Notes: a model not told the origin generated them from the letters alone. A DNA stretch of 64,000 nucleotides from Halorubrum sp. CBA1229 (GCF_003721435.2 NZ_CP054585.1:620001-684000); one strand, 5' to 3'; shown: positions 15,174-23,429, counted from the first letter of the stretch. A program made the numbers and translations.

Positions 15174-16385
15174 ATGACCGAAGCGACGTCCGCCACGCCC
15201 GCCCCCGACGCCCTCGCCGACGTCCTCGCAGACGCGCCGTTCGCCCGGCTCGTCGCGACCGACGACGGCGACGCGCTGGCAGCCGCGGGGCTGCTCGCCC
15301 GAGCGCTGCGAGCCGTCGGCACGCCGTTCCAGGTCCGAGTCGCCGCCGACCCGGTTCCCGACGACGCCGACGACGGCGTCGCGGTGACCGTCGGCGCCGC
15401 GCGCGGCCCGCACGCGATTTCGGGCGCCGGACGCCCGGCGAGCACGGACGCGTTTGCGGTCTCGCGCGCGCTCGGCGTCGAGCCGGACCCCGTCGTCGCC
15501 CTCGCGGGCGTCGTCGCGGCCGGCTCCGTTCCCGGCACGGACGGCTCGGGCGACGCGCTCGACGCCGCCGAGGCGTCCGACCGCGTCCGCCGACGGCCGG
15601 GCGTCGCGATCCCGACCGCGGACCTCGCGGACGGGCTCGCGGCCTCGACGCTCGTCCGGACGCCGTACTCCGGCGACCCCGAGGCCGCGCGCGCCGCGCT
15701 GGCGGAGCTCGGGCTCCCGGCCGACCTCGACGACGACGCCCACCGACGCCTCGCGTCGCTGGTCGCCGTCGACGTCGCCGACGCGGACGGCGCGAGCGCG
15801 CGAGCGGCCACGGCGGTCGAGCGCGCGCTCCGCCCCTACGCGACGGACGGCCCGTTCGAGACGGTCGGCGGCTACGCCGACATCCTCGACGCGCTCGCCC
15901 GCGAGGCCCCCGGCACGGGGGTCGCGCTGGCGCTCGACGCCGACCCGAGCGACGACCTCCGGACCGCCGCACTCGACGGGTGGCGGTCGCACGGGCTGGC
16001 GGCGCACCGCGCGCTCGACGCCGCGACGACCGGCCGATACGACGGCTGCGTCGTCGCCCGCGTCGACATCGCGGGAGGCGACCGTCCGGACGAGGGCGAC
16101 GCCGACGACGGCGACGCCGCGCGCGACGCGGCCGCCGTCCTCCCGACCGTCGCCCGGCTCGTCCGCGACTTCCGGTCGCCCGAGCCGGTCGCCATCGCGG
16201 TCGACGAGTCGGCCGGTCGGCTGGCCGCGGCGGCGGTCGAGCCCCTCGGGCTCGGCGACGCCTGTCGGTCGGTCGCGACCGCGACCGGCTGGGGGACCGC
16301 CGAGCGCGGCGGGCTCGCAGTCAGGGCGAACGAAACCAACGGCGGTATCACGGGCGCGCTCGCCGCGCTCAGGGAGGCGCTATGA
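15174..16385 (+). CDS. RecJ-like (DHH superfamily) protein with degenerate catalytic motifs
   Basis: 403 residues. The position between rps15 and pcc1 is where haloarchaea carry a gene annotated as exonuclease RecJ. The opening ARLVATDDGDALAAAGLLARAL aligns with motif I of DHH phosphoesterases, but the Asp-His-His motif is not there; the corresponding strand reads TVGAARGPHAIS. The C-terminal half (SPEPVAIAVDESAGRLAAAAVEPLG) resembles the DHHA1 nucleic-acid-binding domain. This suggests a non-catalytic RecJ, comparable in principle to Cdc45-type proteins of the replisome. That comparison is inference. Its stop overlaps the pcc1 start by 4 bases (ATGA), so expression is coupled. Confidence 0.7.
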   Translation: MTEATSATPAPDALADVLADAPFARLVATDDGDALAAAGLLARALRAVGTPFQVRVAADPVPDDADDGVAVTVGAARGPHAISGAGRPASTDAFAVSRALGVEPDPVVALAGVVAAGSVPGTDGSGDALDAAEASDRVRRRPGVAIPTADLADGLAASTLVRTPYSGDPEAARAALAELGLPADLDDDAHRRLASLVAVDVADADGASARAATAVERALRPYATDGPFETVGGYADILDALAREAPGTGVALALDADPSDDLRTAALDGWRSHGLAAHRALDAATTGRYDGCVVARVDIAGGDRPDEGDADDGDAARDAAAVLPTVARLVRDFRSPEPVAIAVDESAGRLAAAAVEPLGLGDACRSVATATGWGTAERGGLAVRANETNGGITGALAALREAL

Positions 16386-16693
16386 GCGGGGAGTCCGCCC
16401 GGGGCGACGGGGCGACCCGGACGGCGACCGTCCGGACGACTCACGCCGACGCCGCCCTCGTCGCCGCCGCGCTCGCCCCGGACGAGACCGACTCGATGGC
16501 CACCCGCGTCGACGGCGACGCGATCGAGTGCGCCGTCGAGCGGCCGACGACCGGCGGGCTGCGGTCGACCGTGGACGACCACGTCGTGAACCTGCGCGTC
16601 GCGGACCGAATCGTCGAGCGCGCGAGGGCGCACCTCGCGGCCGACGACGGAGGGCGCCGCTCCGACACCAACGGCGACACCACCAACACATGA
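16382..16693 (+). CDS. pcc1: KEOPS complex subunit Pcc1
   Basis: 103 residues, with the Pcc1 fold: TRTATVRTTHADAALVAAALAPDET as strand and helix, then ATRVDGDAIECAVERPTTGGLRSTVDDHVVNLRVADRIVERA. Pcc1 is the dimerising subunit of the KEOPS complex, which installs t6A on ANN-decoding tRNAs with Kae1, Bud32 and Cgi121; none of those genes is in this window. It overlaps recJ-like upstream and rps3ae downstream by 4 bases each (ATGA twice). The mixed operon of ribosomal protein, tRNA-modification and RecJ-like genes is conserved in haloarchaea as far as I recall. Confidence 0.9.
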   Translation: MSGESARGDGATRTATVRTTHADAALVAAALAPDETDSMATRVDGDAIECAVERPTTGGLRSTVDDHVVNLRVADRIVERARAHLAADDGGRRSDTNGDTTNT

Positions 16694-17337
16694 GCGAACG
16701 ATCCGTATCCAAGAGCAGAGAACAGAAGCGCTGGTACACCGTGCTGGCGCCCGAACAGTTCGACCGGCAGGAGCTCGGCGAGACGCTCGCCGAGGAGCCC
16801 GACCAGGTCGTCGGCCGCACGATCACGACGACGCTCGGCGAACTCACCGGCGACTCCGGCGCGAACAACACCAAGCTGACCTTCAAGATCACCGACGTCG
16901 GCAGCGACACGGCCTACACCGAGTTCATCACGTACGAGCTCACGCGGGACTACCTGCGCTCGCTCGTCCGCCGCGGCGCCTCGAAGGTCGAGGCGTCGAT
17001 CACGGTGCTGACGACGGACGACTACCGCATCCGCGTCCAGCCCGTCGCGCTGACGACCAAGAAGGCCGACCGCTCCCAGGAGAAGGCGATCCGCCGCGTC
17101 ATGATCGACAAGGTCCACGCGGCCGCCGAGGAGCGCACCTTCGAGGCGTTCGTCGACGCCATCGTCGAGGGGAACCTCTCCTCGGCCATCTACGGCGAGG
17201 CGAAGCTGATCTACCCGCTGCGCCGCGTCGAGGTCCAGAAGCTGACCCTCGAGGCGCGTCCGCGCGAGGTCGCCGCCGAAGAGGAGACCGCCGTCGACGT
17301 CGACGCCGACGAAGTGGCCGTCGACGCCGACGAGTAA
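16690..17337 (+). CDS. rps3ae: 30S ribosomal protein S3Ae (eS1)
   Basis: 215 residues. The family pattern is plain: SKSREQKRWYTVLAPEQFDRQELGETLAEEPDQVVGRTI at the N-terminus, RDYLRSLVRRGASKVEAS in the middle, and a C-terminus ending in an acidic DVDADE repeat typical of halophilic tails. It is the archaeal/eukaryal eS1 protein near the mRNA exit of the small subunit. Its ATG overlaps the pcc1 stop (ATGA). It is the last gene of the operon; a short CTTTTCC run and copy B of the non-coding repeat follow. Confidence 0.97.
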   Translation: MSERSVSKSREQKRWYTVLAPEQFDRQELGETLAEEPDQVVGRTITTTLGELTGDSGANNTKLTFKITDVGSDTAYTEFITYELTRDYLRSLVRRGASKVEASITVLTTDDYRIRVQPVALTTKKADRSQEKAIRRVMIDKVHAAAEERTFEAFVDAIVEGNLSSAIYGEAKLIYPLRRVEVQKLTLEARPREVAAEEETAVDVDADEVAVDADE

Positions 17338-17436
17338 CGCCTCGTCGAACGCGCCGACGCGACTTTTCCGTTTATCAGCCGCGTAGCGGCGGCATCGCTG
17401 TGAATTCCCGCGAGCGAAGCGGACGCGACGGTTCTA

Positions 17437-17818
17437 TTTATAAATAGAGACCGTAAGAAGTCGGTGCGAATGCGGTGGCGCGTGCCTCCGAGGCCGCCTC
17501 GCGGCCGAGGAGCGCGCGCGAGGGAGTCGGTCGCCCGGAGCAACGCGGAGGGCGACCGACGAGGCTGGGGAGGCGTGAGGTGCGGGGCGGCGCTGTGCGG
17601 GGTGGGACTCAAAGGGGCAGTCGGGAGGACGGCGCAGGCGACGGAAGCACTGGAGGGAGCGAGCAACGCGAGCGACCGAAGCGCGCAACGAGCGTGCGCC
17701 GTCCTCCCGACTGGGGCTTTGGAGGTGTTCAGCGCCGATCTGTTGTCAACAAAGTATACCCGAGCGGGTGGGGCTTTGGAGGCCGTCACCGACACATCTG
17801 CGATACGCTATTTATAAA
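17437..17818 (+). repeat. copy B of a structured non-coding repeat family (best-preserved)
   Basis: Bounded on both sides by TTTATAAA (17437-17444 and 17811-17818). The body begins GCGGTGGCGCGTGCC at 17471. Stem 1 pairs GTCGGTCGCCC (17526-17536) with GGGCGACCGAC (17550-17560). Stem 2 is perfect over 19 pairs: CAGTCGGGAGGACGGCGCA (17618-17636) with TGCGCCGTCCTCCCGACTG (17695-17713). The conserved blocks GGGACTCAAAGGGGCAG (17604-17620) and CTGGGGCTTTGGAGG (17711-17725) flank that stem, and a second GTGGGGCTTTGGAGG-type block lies at 17768-17782. It sits between convergent genes and breaks none. Confidence 0.85.
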
Positions 17819-17825
17819 ACGCCAC

Positions 17826-18365
17826 TCACTCTACTGATCGCGTCAACTGCCGTCGATACGGCTCGAACCCCTGTTTCTCGTAGAACGCCATCGCGCGCTC
17901 GTTGTCGACGTCGACGTCGAGCCGCAGCCGGCCGCAGCCCTGCTCTCGCGCGTCGCGCTCCGCGCGCTCCATCAGCCGGTCGGCGAGCCCGCTCCCGCGG
18001 TGCGCCTCGGCCACGTAGAGCTCCCCGACGACGAGCCGGTCCGGGCGGTCGAACGGGTCGGGACACTCGTCGACGCTCGTCAACAGGAGGCCCGTCAGCT
18101 CCAGGTCGGGGTGCGTAATGGCCGCGGTCGCGGGGTCGACATCGGCGTCGTCGGAAGCCGTCGCTGCCACCCACCCGCGGTCGCCCGCTTCCTCGAGCCG
18201 GGTCCGGGTGAACGCGACGTTGCGCTCGACGAACCGCTCGTCGGGCCAGTCGGCGAGCGCGTGCGCGTCGACCCGCTCGGCGAGCTCGCGGTGATAGGGG
18301 AGCCACAGCTCGGCCGCGTAGCGGCGGAGGGCGTCCTCGACGGGCGGGAGGCGTCGGATCTCCAC
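17826..18365 (-). CDS. GNAT-family N-acetyltransferase
   Basis: About 179 residues (VEIRRLPPVEDALRRYAAELWLPYHREL...). The GNAT core lies in the second half: RLVVGELYVAEAHRGSGLADRLMERAERDAREQGCGRLRLDVDVDNERAMAFYEKQGF, with the acetyl-CoA loop HRGSGLA and the closing FYEKQGF. The acceptor is unknown. I chose the GTG at 18365 because TTTTTAAG stands 26.5 bases upstream; an in-frame GTG at 18383 is only 9 bases from that box and so cannot be leaderless from it. It is convergent with the S3Ae operon across repeat copy B. Confidence 0.85.
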   Translation of the reverse strand: MEIRRLPPVEDALRRYAAELWLPYHRELAERVDAHALADWPDERFVERNVAFTRTRLEEAGDRGWVAATASDDADVDPATAAITHPDLELTGLLLTSVDECPDPFDRPDRLVVGELYVAEAHRGSGLADRLMERAERDAREQGCGRLRLDVDVDNERAMAFYEKQGFEPYRRQLTRSVE

Positions 18366-18388
18366 GCGGCCGACTGCGTCCACGCGGC

Positions 18389-18395
18389 TTAAAAA
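18389..18395 (-). promoter_or_regulatory. TATA-like box of the acetyltransferase gene
   Basis: TTTTTAA on the minus strand, centred about 27 bases before the GTG at 18365. It is used here to choose between two in-frame GTG starts. Confidence 0.45.
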
Positions 18396-18479
18396 GGCTG
18401 CCGTGGCGTGCGGGTCGTCCGCAACCCCCGATATCCGGGAGACGAAAGCTTGAAACGCCGTTCGCCCGACCGAACGAGT

Positions 18480-18758
18480 ATGGAACTGCGGGTCATCGAG
18501 AAGACCGACACGGAACTCCGCATCGAGATCGCCGGCGAGGACCACACGTTCATGAACGTGCTGAAGGGCGTCCTCCTGGAGACGGACGGCGTCGCGGCCG
18601 CGACCTACGACATGAACCCCGAGCAGTCCGGCGGCCAGACGGAGCCGGTGCTGACGGTGAAGTCGGAGTCCGACGACCCGCTCGACCTGCTCGCGGACGC
18701 CGCCGAGGCGATCACCGACCGGACGGGCGCGCTGCGCGACGCCGTGCAGGCGGCCTGA
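18480..18758 (+). CDS. rpoL: DNA-directed RNA polymerase subunit L
   Basis: 92 residues, [38 protein letters not shown], the standard RpoL/Rpb11 opening. The DHTFMNVLK motif forms the dimer interface with subunit D in the polymerase assembly platform. The length is normal for archaea. It stands alone between the acetyltransferase (divergent) and a glycosyltransferase gene 115 bases downstream. Confidence 0.97.
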   Translation: MELRVIEKTDTELRIEIAGEDHTFMNVLKGVLLETDGVAAATYDMNPEQSGGQTEPVLTVKSESDDPLDLLADAAEAITDRTGALRDAVQAA

Positions 18759-18873
18759 ACCGAGGCTCAACCGGAGCCGCCGAGCGACTTTTATACGCTC
18801 CCACGCCCTCGCGAGCCGCTCGGCCGGCCGAACGAGGGGCATACCTAAGTGCCAACTCCAGAAACGGGGTGGT

Positions 18874-19920
18874 ATGCCACCGAGCGTACTCATGCTGGGA
18901 TGGGGATACCCGCCGAACATCACCGGCGGGCTCGACGTCCACGTCGGCGAACTGTTCTCCGGGCTCCGCGACGACCTCGGGGTGGAGGCCACCCTCGTGT
19001 TGCCCGCGGAGTTCGCGCCGGACGACGAGCCCGGGCTCGAACCCGTGGAGACGGGCGACGGCGACGTCGCCGCCCGCGTCGAGCGACTCAGCGACCGGTT
19101 CGCGGAGCTGGCGCCCGACCACGACGTGATCCACACGCACGACTGGTTTGGCTACGCGCCGGGGCGACAGGCCGCCCGCGCGTCGGACGCGACGTGGGTC
19201 TCGTCGTTCCACTCGCTGGCGAGCGACCGCAACATCGACCCGCCCAAACGCGAGGTCGAGACCGAGCGCCGGCTCGCGAACGCCGCCGACACGAACATCG
19301 CCGTCAGCGAGATCGTCCGCGGCGACATCAGGGAGCTGTACGACGCCGACTCCCGGGTCGTCTACAACGGCTTCTCGACGCCGGAGTTCTCCGGGAAAGA
19401 CATCCGCGAAGACCTCGGTATCGACGGCGAGATGCTGTTTTTCGTCGGCAGACACACCGACCAGAAGGGAATCTCCCACCTGCTGTACGCGATGAAGAAG
19501 CTCCGCGGCCGCGACGTCACCCTCGTCGTCGGCGGGTCGGGCCACCAGACCGAGCAGCTGAAGCGGTTCGCCGAGCTCCTCGGCATCGACGACCGCGTCG
19601 AGTTCGTCGGCTACGTCCCCGAGGCGGAGCTCGGCGACTACTACGCCGCGTCGGACGCGTTCGTCTCGCCCTCGTACGCGGAGCCGTTCGGGATCACGAT
19701 CACGGAGGCGCTGGAGGCGGGGACGCAGGTCGTCGCGACCCCCGCGGGCGTCGCCGAGGTGCTCCCCGAGGGCTGCCTCGTCGAGGTCGAGGTGGACTCG
19801 GAGTCGATCGTCGACGGGCTCATCGAGGCGCTCAACCGCGAGGAACCTCCGCAGTACGAGCGCCGCGAGTGGCTGGACGTGGCGGAGGACACGCTGGAAG
19901 TGTACGAAGACGTCGCGTAG
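18874..19920 (+). CDS. glycosyltransferase family 4 protein
   Basis: 348 residues of the GT-B fold. The N-terminal donor-side glycine loop is GWGYPPNITGGLDVHVGEL; the nucleotide-sugar half has FFVGRHTDQKGISHLLYAM and VGYVPEAELGDYYAASDAF. The E-x7-E signature appears as AEPFGITITEALEAG at about residues 270-284. Transfers from an activated sugar nucleotide with retention of configuration are typical, with acceptors in glycolipids, glycoproteins or compatible solutes; neither donor nor acceptor can be told. The family resemblance is closest to glycogen/trehalose-type GT4 enzymes because of the GGLDVHVGEL start. A CCTAAGT box lies about 27 bases before the ATG. Confidence 0.88.
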   Translation: MPPSVLMLGWGYPPNITGGLDVHVGELFSGLRDDLGVEATLVLPAEFAPDDEPGLEPVETGDGDVAARVERLSDRFAELAPDHDVIHTHDWFGYAPGRQAARASDATWVSSFHSLASDRNIDPPKREVETERRLANAADTNIAVSEIVRGDIRELYDADSRVVYNGFSTPEFSGKDIREDLGIDGEMLFFVGRHTDQKGISHLLYAMKKLRGRDVTLVVGGSGHQTEQLKRFAELLGIDDRVEFVGYVPEAELGDYYAASDAFVSPSYAEPFGITITEALEAGTQVVATPAGVAEVLPEGCLVEVEVDSESIVDGLIEALNREEPPQYERREWLDVAEDTLEVYEDVA

Positions 19921-19953
19921 AGGCCGACGCTCGGTCCGACCGCGTACCCGGTT

Positions 19954-20274
19954 CTACTCCTCGTCGGCGCGGTACACGTCGAACTCGGTCGCCGTCTCGG
20001 GATGGCTGATCCGGAATCCCTCGGCCGTCTCGACCACGCCGCGGGTGCTGCCGGAGCCGCCGCCGTACGGGCTCTCCTCGCCGTCGACGCCGCTCCCGCC
20101 CTGATACGGCGAGGTGTACGGCGACCCCGAGACGGGCTCGTCGAACCCCTCCGGCGGGAGGTAGATCCGCTCGCCGCCCGCGGACCGAACGACGACCGCG
20201 ATGTCTCGAGTCCCGGTGACGTCGATAACGGTTCGCTCCCCGGTGACGCGCGCGTCGACATCGATCTCGTCCAT
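19954..20274 (-). CDS. hypothetical haloarchaeal protein with Gly/Ser-rich middle
   Basis: 106 residues (MDEIDVDARVTGERTVIDVTGTRDIAVVVRSAGGERIYLPPEGF...). It has two beta-rich parts, residues 1-45 and 75-106, separated by a low-complexity segment with SPYTSPYQGG and SPYGGGSGS repeats. No membrane helix, cysteine or known motif is seen. I do not recognise the family. The start at 20274 is the first Met of the conserved-looking part; the longer frame upstream overlaps the RPA promoter region and is unlikely. It is convergent with the glycosyltransferase gene (33 bases apart). Confidence 0.6.
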   Translation of the reverse strand: MDEIDVDARVTGERTVIDVTGTRDIAVVVRSAGGERIYLPPEGFDEPVSGSPYTSPYQGGSGVDGEESPYGGGSGSTRGVVETAEGFRISHPETATEFDVYRADEE

Positions 20275-20406
20275 GCCCCACGTTGCGGACGGGGACGGTT
20301 TAGCACTACCGGCCGTCGCGGAGCGGCGGACCGGCCGCGTCGCCGCGCGCGCCGCGATCACCCCGGTGGTGAATCCTTTTGTGCGGTCGCGTCGAAGTCG
20401 ATTCCG

Positions 20407-21681
20407 ATGGACGTCAACAGCCATGCCGAGGAGCTCGCCTCCGACCTCGGCGTCGACAAAGAGGAGGTCAAAGCCGACTTAGAGAACCTACTGGAGTACA
20501 GCGTCCCGATCGACGAGGCGAAACAGAGCGTCCGCCGGAAGCACGGCGGCGGTGGCGGCGGCTCGACGCCGACCCCAGACGCCGTCGACGTGGGCGAGAT
20601 CACCACCGACCACGACGGCGTGACGGTCACGGTCAAAGTGCTCACGCAGGGAACGCGGACGATCCGGTACCAGGGCGATGACCTCACGATCCGCGAGGGG
20701 GAGATCGCCGACGAGACGGGCGTCATCTCCTACACGGCCTGGCAGGACTTCGGGTTCGAGCCCGGCGACTCGCTGACGATCGGCAACGCCGGCGTCCGCG
20801 AGTGGGAGGGCGAGCCCGAGCTCAACCTCAACGACTCCACCACCGTCGCCATCGCCGACGAACCGGTCGAGGTCGACCGCGAAGTGGGCGGCGACCGGAA
20901 CCTCGTCGACATCAGCGCGGGCGACCGCGGGCGCAACGTCGAGGTCCGCGTGCTGGAGGTCGACGAGAAGACGATCTCCGGACGGGACGGCGAGACGGAG
21001 ATCCTGGAGGGCGTCGTCGGCGATGCGACCGCCAAGCTGCCCTTCACGGACTGGCAGCCCCGCGCCGAGTTGGAGCCGGGCGCCGACCTCCGGATCGAGG
21101 ACGTGTACGTCCGCGAGTTCCGCGGCGTCCCCTCGCTCAACCTCACCGAGTTCTCGGCGGTCACGCCGCTCCCCGACCCCGTCGAGGTCGCCGAGGACGC
21201 CCCCCGCCTCTCGATCGGCGAGGCGGTCGCCTCGGGCGGGATGTTCGACGTCGAGGTCGTCGGCAACGTCTTAGAGATCCGGGACGGCTCCGGGCTCATC
21301 GAGCGCTGTCCCGACTGCGGCCGCGTGGTCCAGAACGGCCAGTGCCGGAGCCACGGCGACGTCGACGGCGAGGACGACCTCCGCGTGAAGGCCATTCTGG
21401 ACGACGGCACCGACACCGTCACCGTCGTGCTCGACGACGAGCTCACCGCCGAGGTGTACGGCGGCGGGCTCGACGACGCCCTCGACGCCGCGAAAGAGGC
21501 GATGGACAAGGAGGTCGTCGCCGAGGAGATCGCCGACTCGCTGGTCGGGCGCGCGTACCGCGTCCGCGGGAACCTCTCGGTCGACGACTACGGCGCCAAC
21601 CTCGACGCGAGCGAGTTCGCGCTCGCGGACGACGATCCGGCCGACGCCGCCCGCGCCGCGCTCGCGGAGGTGGGCGAATGA
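20407..21681 (+). CDS. rpa1: replication protein A, RPA1 type (single-stranded DNA-binding)
   Basis: 424 residues. An N-terminal helical part (MDVNSHAEELASDLGVDKEEV, 1-45) and a Gly-rich linker (GGGGGGS) precede three OB folds at about 60-155, 165-265 and 275-400. The third carries a zinc finger, CPDCGRVVQNGQCRSHG at about 301-317, giving C-x2-C-x8-C-x2-H. This is the haloarchaeal RPA1 layout that covers single-stranded DNA in replication and repair. Its stop overlaps the start of the RPA-associated gene (ATGA), and a phosphoesterase gene follows, matching the three-gene RPA1 operon known from Haloferax volcanii. Confidence 0.95.
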   Translation: MDVNSHAEELASDLGVDKEEVKADLENLLEYSVPIDEAKQSVRRKHGGGGGGSTPTPDAVDVGEITTDHDGVTVTVKVLTQGTRTIRYQGDDLTIREGEIADETGVISYTAWQDFGFEPGDSLTIGNAGVREWEGEPELNLNDSTTVAIADEPVEVDREVGGDRNLVDISAGDRGRNVEVRVLEVDEKTISGRDGETEILEGVVGDATAKLPFTDWQPRAELEPGADLRIEDVYVREFRGVPSLNLTEFSAVTPLPDPVEVAEDAPRLSIGEAVASGGMFDVEVVGNVLEIRDGSGLIERCPDCGRVVQNGQCRSHGDVDGEDDLRVKAILDDGTDTVTVVLDDELTAEVYGGGLDDALDAAKEAMDKEVVAEEIADSLVGRAYRVRGNLSVDDYGANLDASEFALADDDPADAARAALAEVGE

Positions 21682-23429
21682 GCGACGACGGGCCGGGCGC
21701 CCGCGAGGTCGCCCACCGCGTGTTCGCCGCCGAGTTCGACGACGCCTCCCTCTCGTACTCCGAGAGCGACGAGGAGCGCGCCCCGAACTACGTCGTCACG
21801 CCGACCGGCGCGCGCGTGAACCGGCTGTTCGTCGCCGGTGTGCTCACCGAGGTCGAGCGCGTGAACGACGAGACGCGCCGCGGCCGGGTCGTCGATCCCT
21901 CCGGCGCCTTCGTCACCTACGCCGGCCAGTACCAGCCCGAGGCGCAGGCGTTCTTAGAGCGCGCGGACCCGCCGTCGTTCGTCGCGCTCACGGGGAAGGC
22001 GCGCACCTTCGAGCCGGAGGACTCCGACCGCGTGTTCACTTCCGTCCGCCCCGAGAGCCTCAACGAGGTCGACGCCGACACCCGCGACCGCTGGGTCGTC
22101 TCCGCCGCGGAGGCGACGCTCGACCGCCTCGCCGTCTTCGCGAAGTCGCTCGACTCGGACCTCCGCGGCGACGAGCTCCGCGCGGCCCTCGAGTCGGGCG
22201 GCGCGCCCGCGTCGCTGGCGGCGGGAGTCCCGAAGGCGATCGCCCACTACGACACCTCGACGGCGTACGTCGAGGCGGTCCGGCGGCTCGCCGTCGACGC
22301 GCTGGAGCTGATCGCCGGCGACCGCGACGAGGTCCGCCCGCTCGACCTCGCTCCCGACGCGGGCGACGACGCGGCGATCGGCGCGCTCCCTGAGACCGAC
22401 GTAACGATCGAGGCGCCGACCGGAGCCGCGGCGCCGGGGGACGGCGTCGAAGCCGCCCCCGATTCCGAGACCGAGGCGACTGCCGGTGCTGAGGCCGAAA
22501 CGGCCGACGATACCGAGGCCACGGCAGACACTGACACCGAGGCCACGGCAGACACCGGAGCGACTGCGGATCCCGACGCCGAGGCCACGGCAGACACCGG
22601 AGCGACTGCGGATCCCGACGCCGAGGCCACGGCAGACACCGGAGCGACAGCGGATCCCGACGCCGAGGCCACGACAGACACCGGGGCGGCCGCGGCGGTC
22701 GACGCCGGCGGCGACTCCGAATCTGGTGGAACGACCGAGACTGCCGAGGGCGACGCGGTCGACGGCGCCGGGGAGCCCGCAGCGGACGACGGAGACGGCG
22801 GACTCGGCGACTTCGAGACCGGCGGCGACGACCTCGACGCAGCGGACGACATCGGCACCTCCGAGGGAACCCTCGACGCCACCGGGGGAGACGACGACGC
22901 TGTCGTCTCGGCCGAGCCCGACGATGTCGACCCCGACGATGTCGACCCCGACGACATCGACCCCGCGGCCGACGAGATGTACGAGCTCGACGAGGAGGAG
23001 CGCGAGGAGATCGAGTCCGAGTTCGGCACCGACTTCGCGACCGGCTCGGAGGTCGACGAGCCCGGCGAGGCTGACATCGACGTGCCGGACCCAGAGGAGC
23101 TGCAGGAAACGCCCGAGGACGCGGCAGCTACCGACATCGACGCCGACGCTGCCGAGACGGTCGACACGAGCGACGACTCCGCCGGATCGGACGTCGACGA
23201 CGGCGCGGACGAAACACCCGACGAGGCCGCCGACGTCGACCTCGAAAGCGCCGTCATCGACGCGATGGGCGCGCTCGACGACGGCGACGGCGCCGACCGC
23301 GAGGCGGTCGTCGACCGCGTGGTCGCCGAGCACGGCGTCGCCGACGACGACGTGGAGGACGCGATCCAGGACGCGCTGATGAGCGGGAAGTGCTACGAGC
23401 CCGGCGACGGGGTGCTCAAGCCGATCTGA
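21678..23429 (+). CDS. rpap1: RPA-associated protein (RPAP1/RpaB1 type)
   Basis: 583 residues. Residues 1-215 form the conserved COG3390 region: AREVAHRVFAAEFDDASLSYS, an OB fold (VTPTGARVNRLFVAGVLTEVERV...FVALTGKARTF) and a helical part. Residues 240-470 are an extreme acidic, low-complexity linker, with three near-identical 14-residue repeats (TADTGATADPDAEA). A short C-terminal winged-helix-like domain follows (ADREAVVDRVVAEHGVADDDVEDAIQDAL). In Haloferax the RPAP proteins bind their matching RPA. The start (ATG in ATGA with rpa1) and the TGATG overlap with the next gene show tight coupling. Confidence 0.92.
   Translation: MSDDGPGAREVAHRVFAAEFDDASLSYSESDEERAPNYVVTPTGARVNRLFVAGVLTEVERVNDETRRGRVVDPSGAFVTYAGQYQPEAQAFLERADPPSFVALTGKARTFEPEDSDRVFTSVRPESLNEVDADTRDRWVVSAAEATLDRLAVFAKSLDSDLRGDELRAALESGGAPASLAAGVPKAIAHYDTSTAYVEAVRRLAVDALELIAGDRDEVRPLDLAPDAGDDAAIGALPETDVTIEAPTGAAAPGDGVEAAPDSETEATAGAEAETADDTEATADTDTEATADTGATADPDAEATADTGATADPDAEATADTGATADPDAEATTDTGAAAAVDAGGDSESGGTTETAEGDAVDGAGEPAADDGDGGLGDFETGGDDLDAADDIGTSEGTLDATGGDDDAVVSAEPDDVDPDDVDPDDIDPAADEMYELDEEEREEIESEFGTDFATGSEVDEPGEADIDVPDPEELQETPEDAAATDIDADAAETVDTSDDSAGSDVDDGADETPDEAADVDLESAVIDAMGALDDGDGADREAVVDRVVAEHGVADDDVEDAIQDALMSGKCYEPGDGVLKPI
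22539..22685. repeat. 42-bp in-frame repeats in the acidic linker
   Basis: Three 42-bp units start at 22539, 22581 and 22623, with a partial fourth from 22665. They are near-identical at DNA level and encode a 14-residue acidic/Thr/Ala unit in the RPA-associated protein. Copy number probably varies between strains through slippage. The reading frame is kept, so this is not a CRISPR array. Confidence 0.85.

Noticed and set aside
17464-17817. Small frames inside the repeat copies read as proteins (for example 117 codons in copy B)
   Set aside because: Frames shift between copies, stop codons fall in different places, and changes follow base-pairing in stems, not codon positions.
22539-22685. 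Evenly spaced repeats suggestive of a CRISPR array
   Set aside because: The units are directly adjacent with no spacers and keep the reading frame of the RPA-associated protein.
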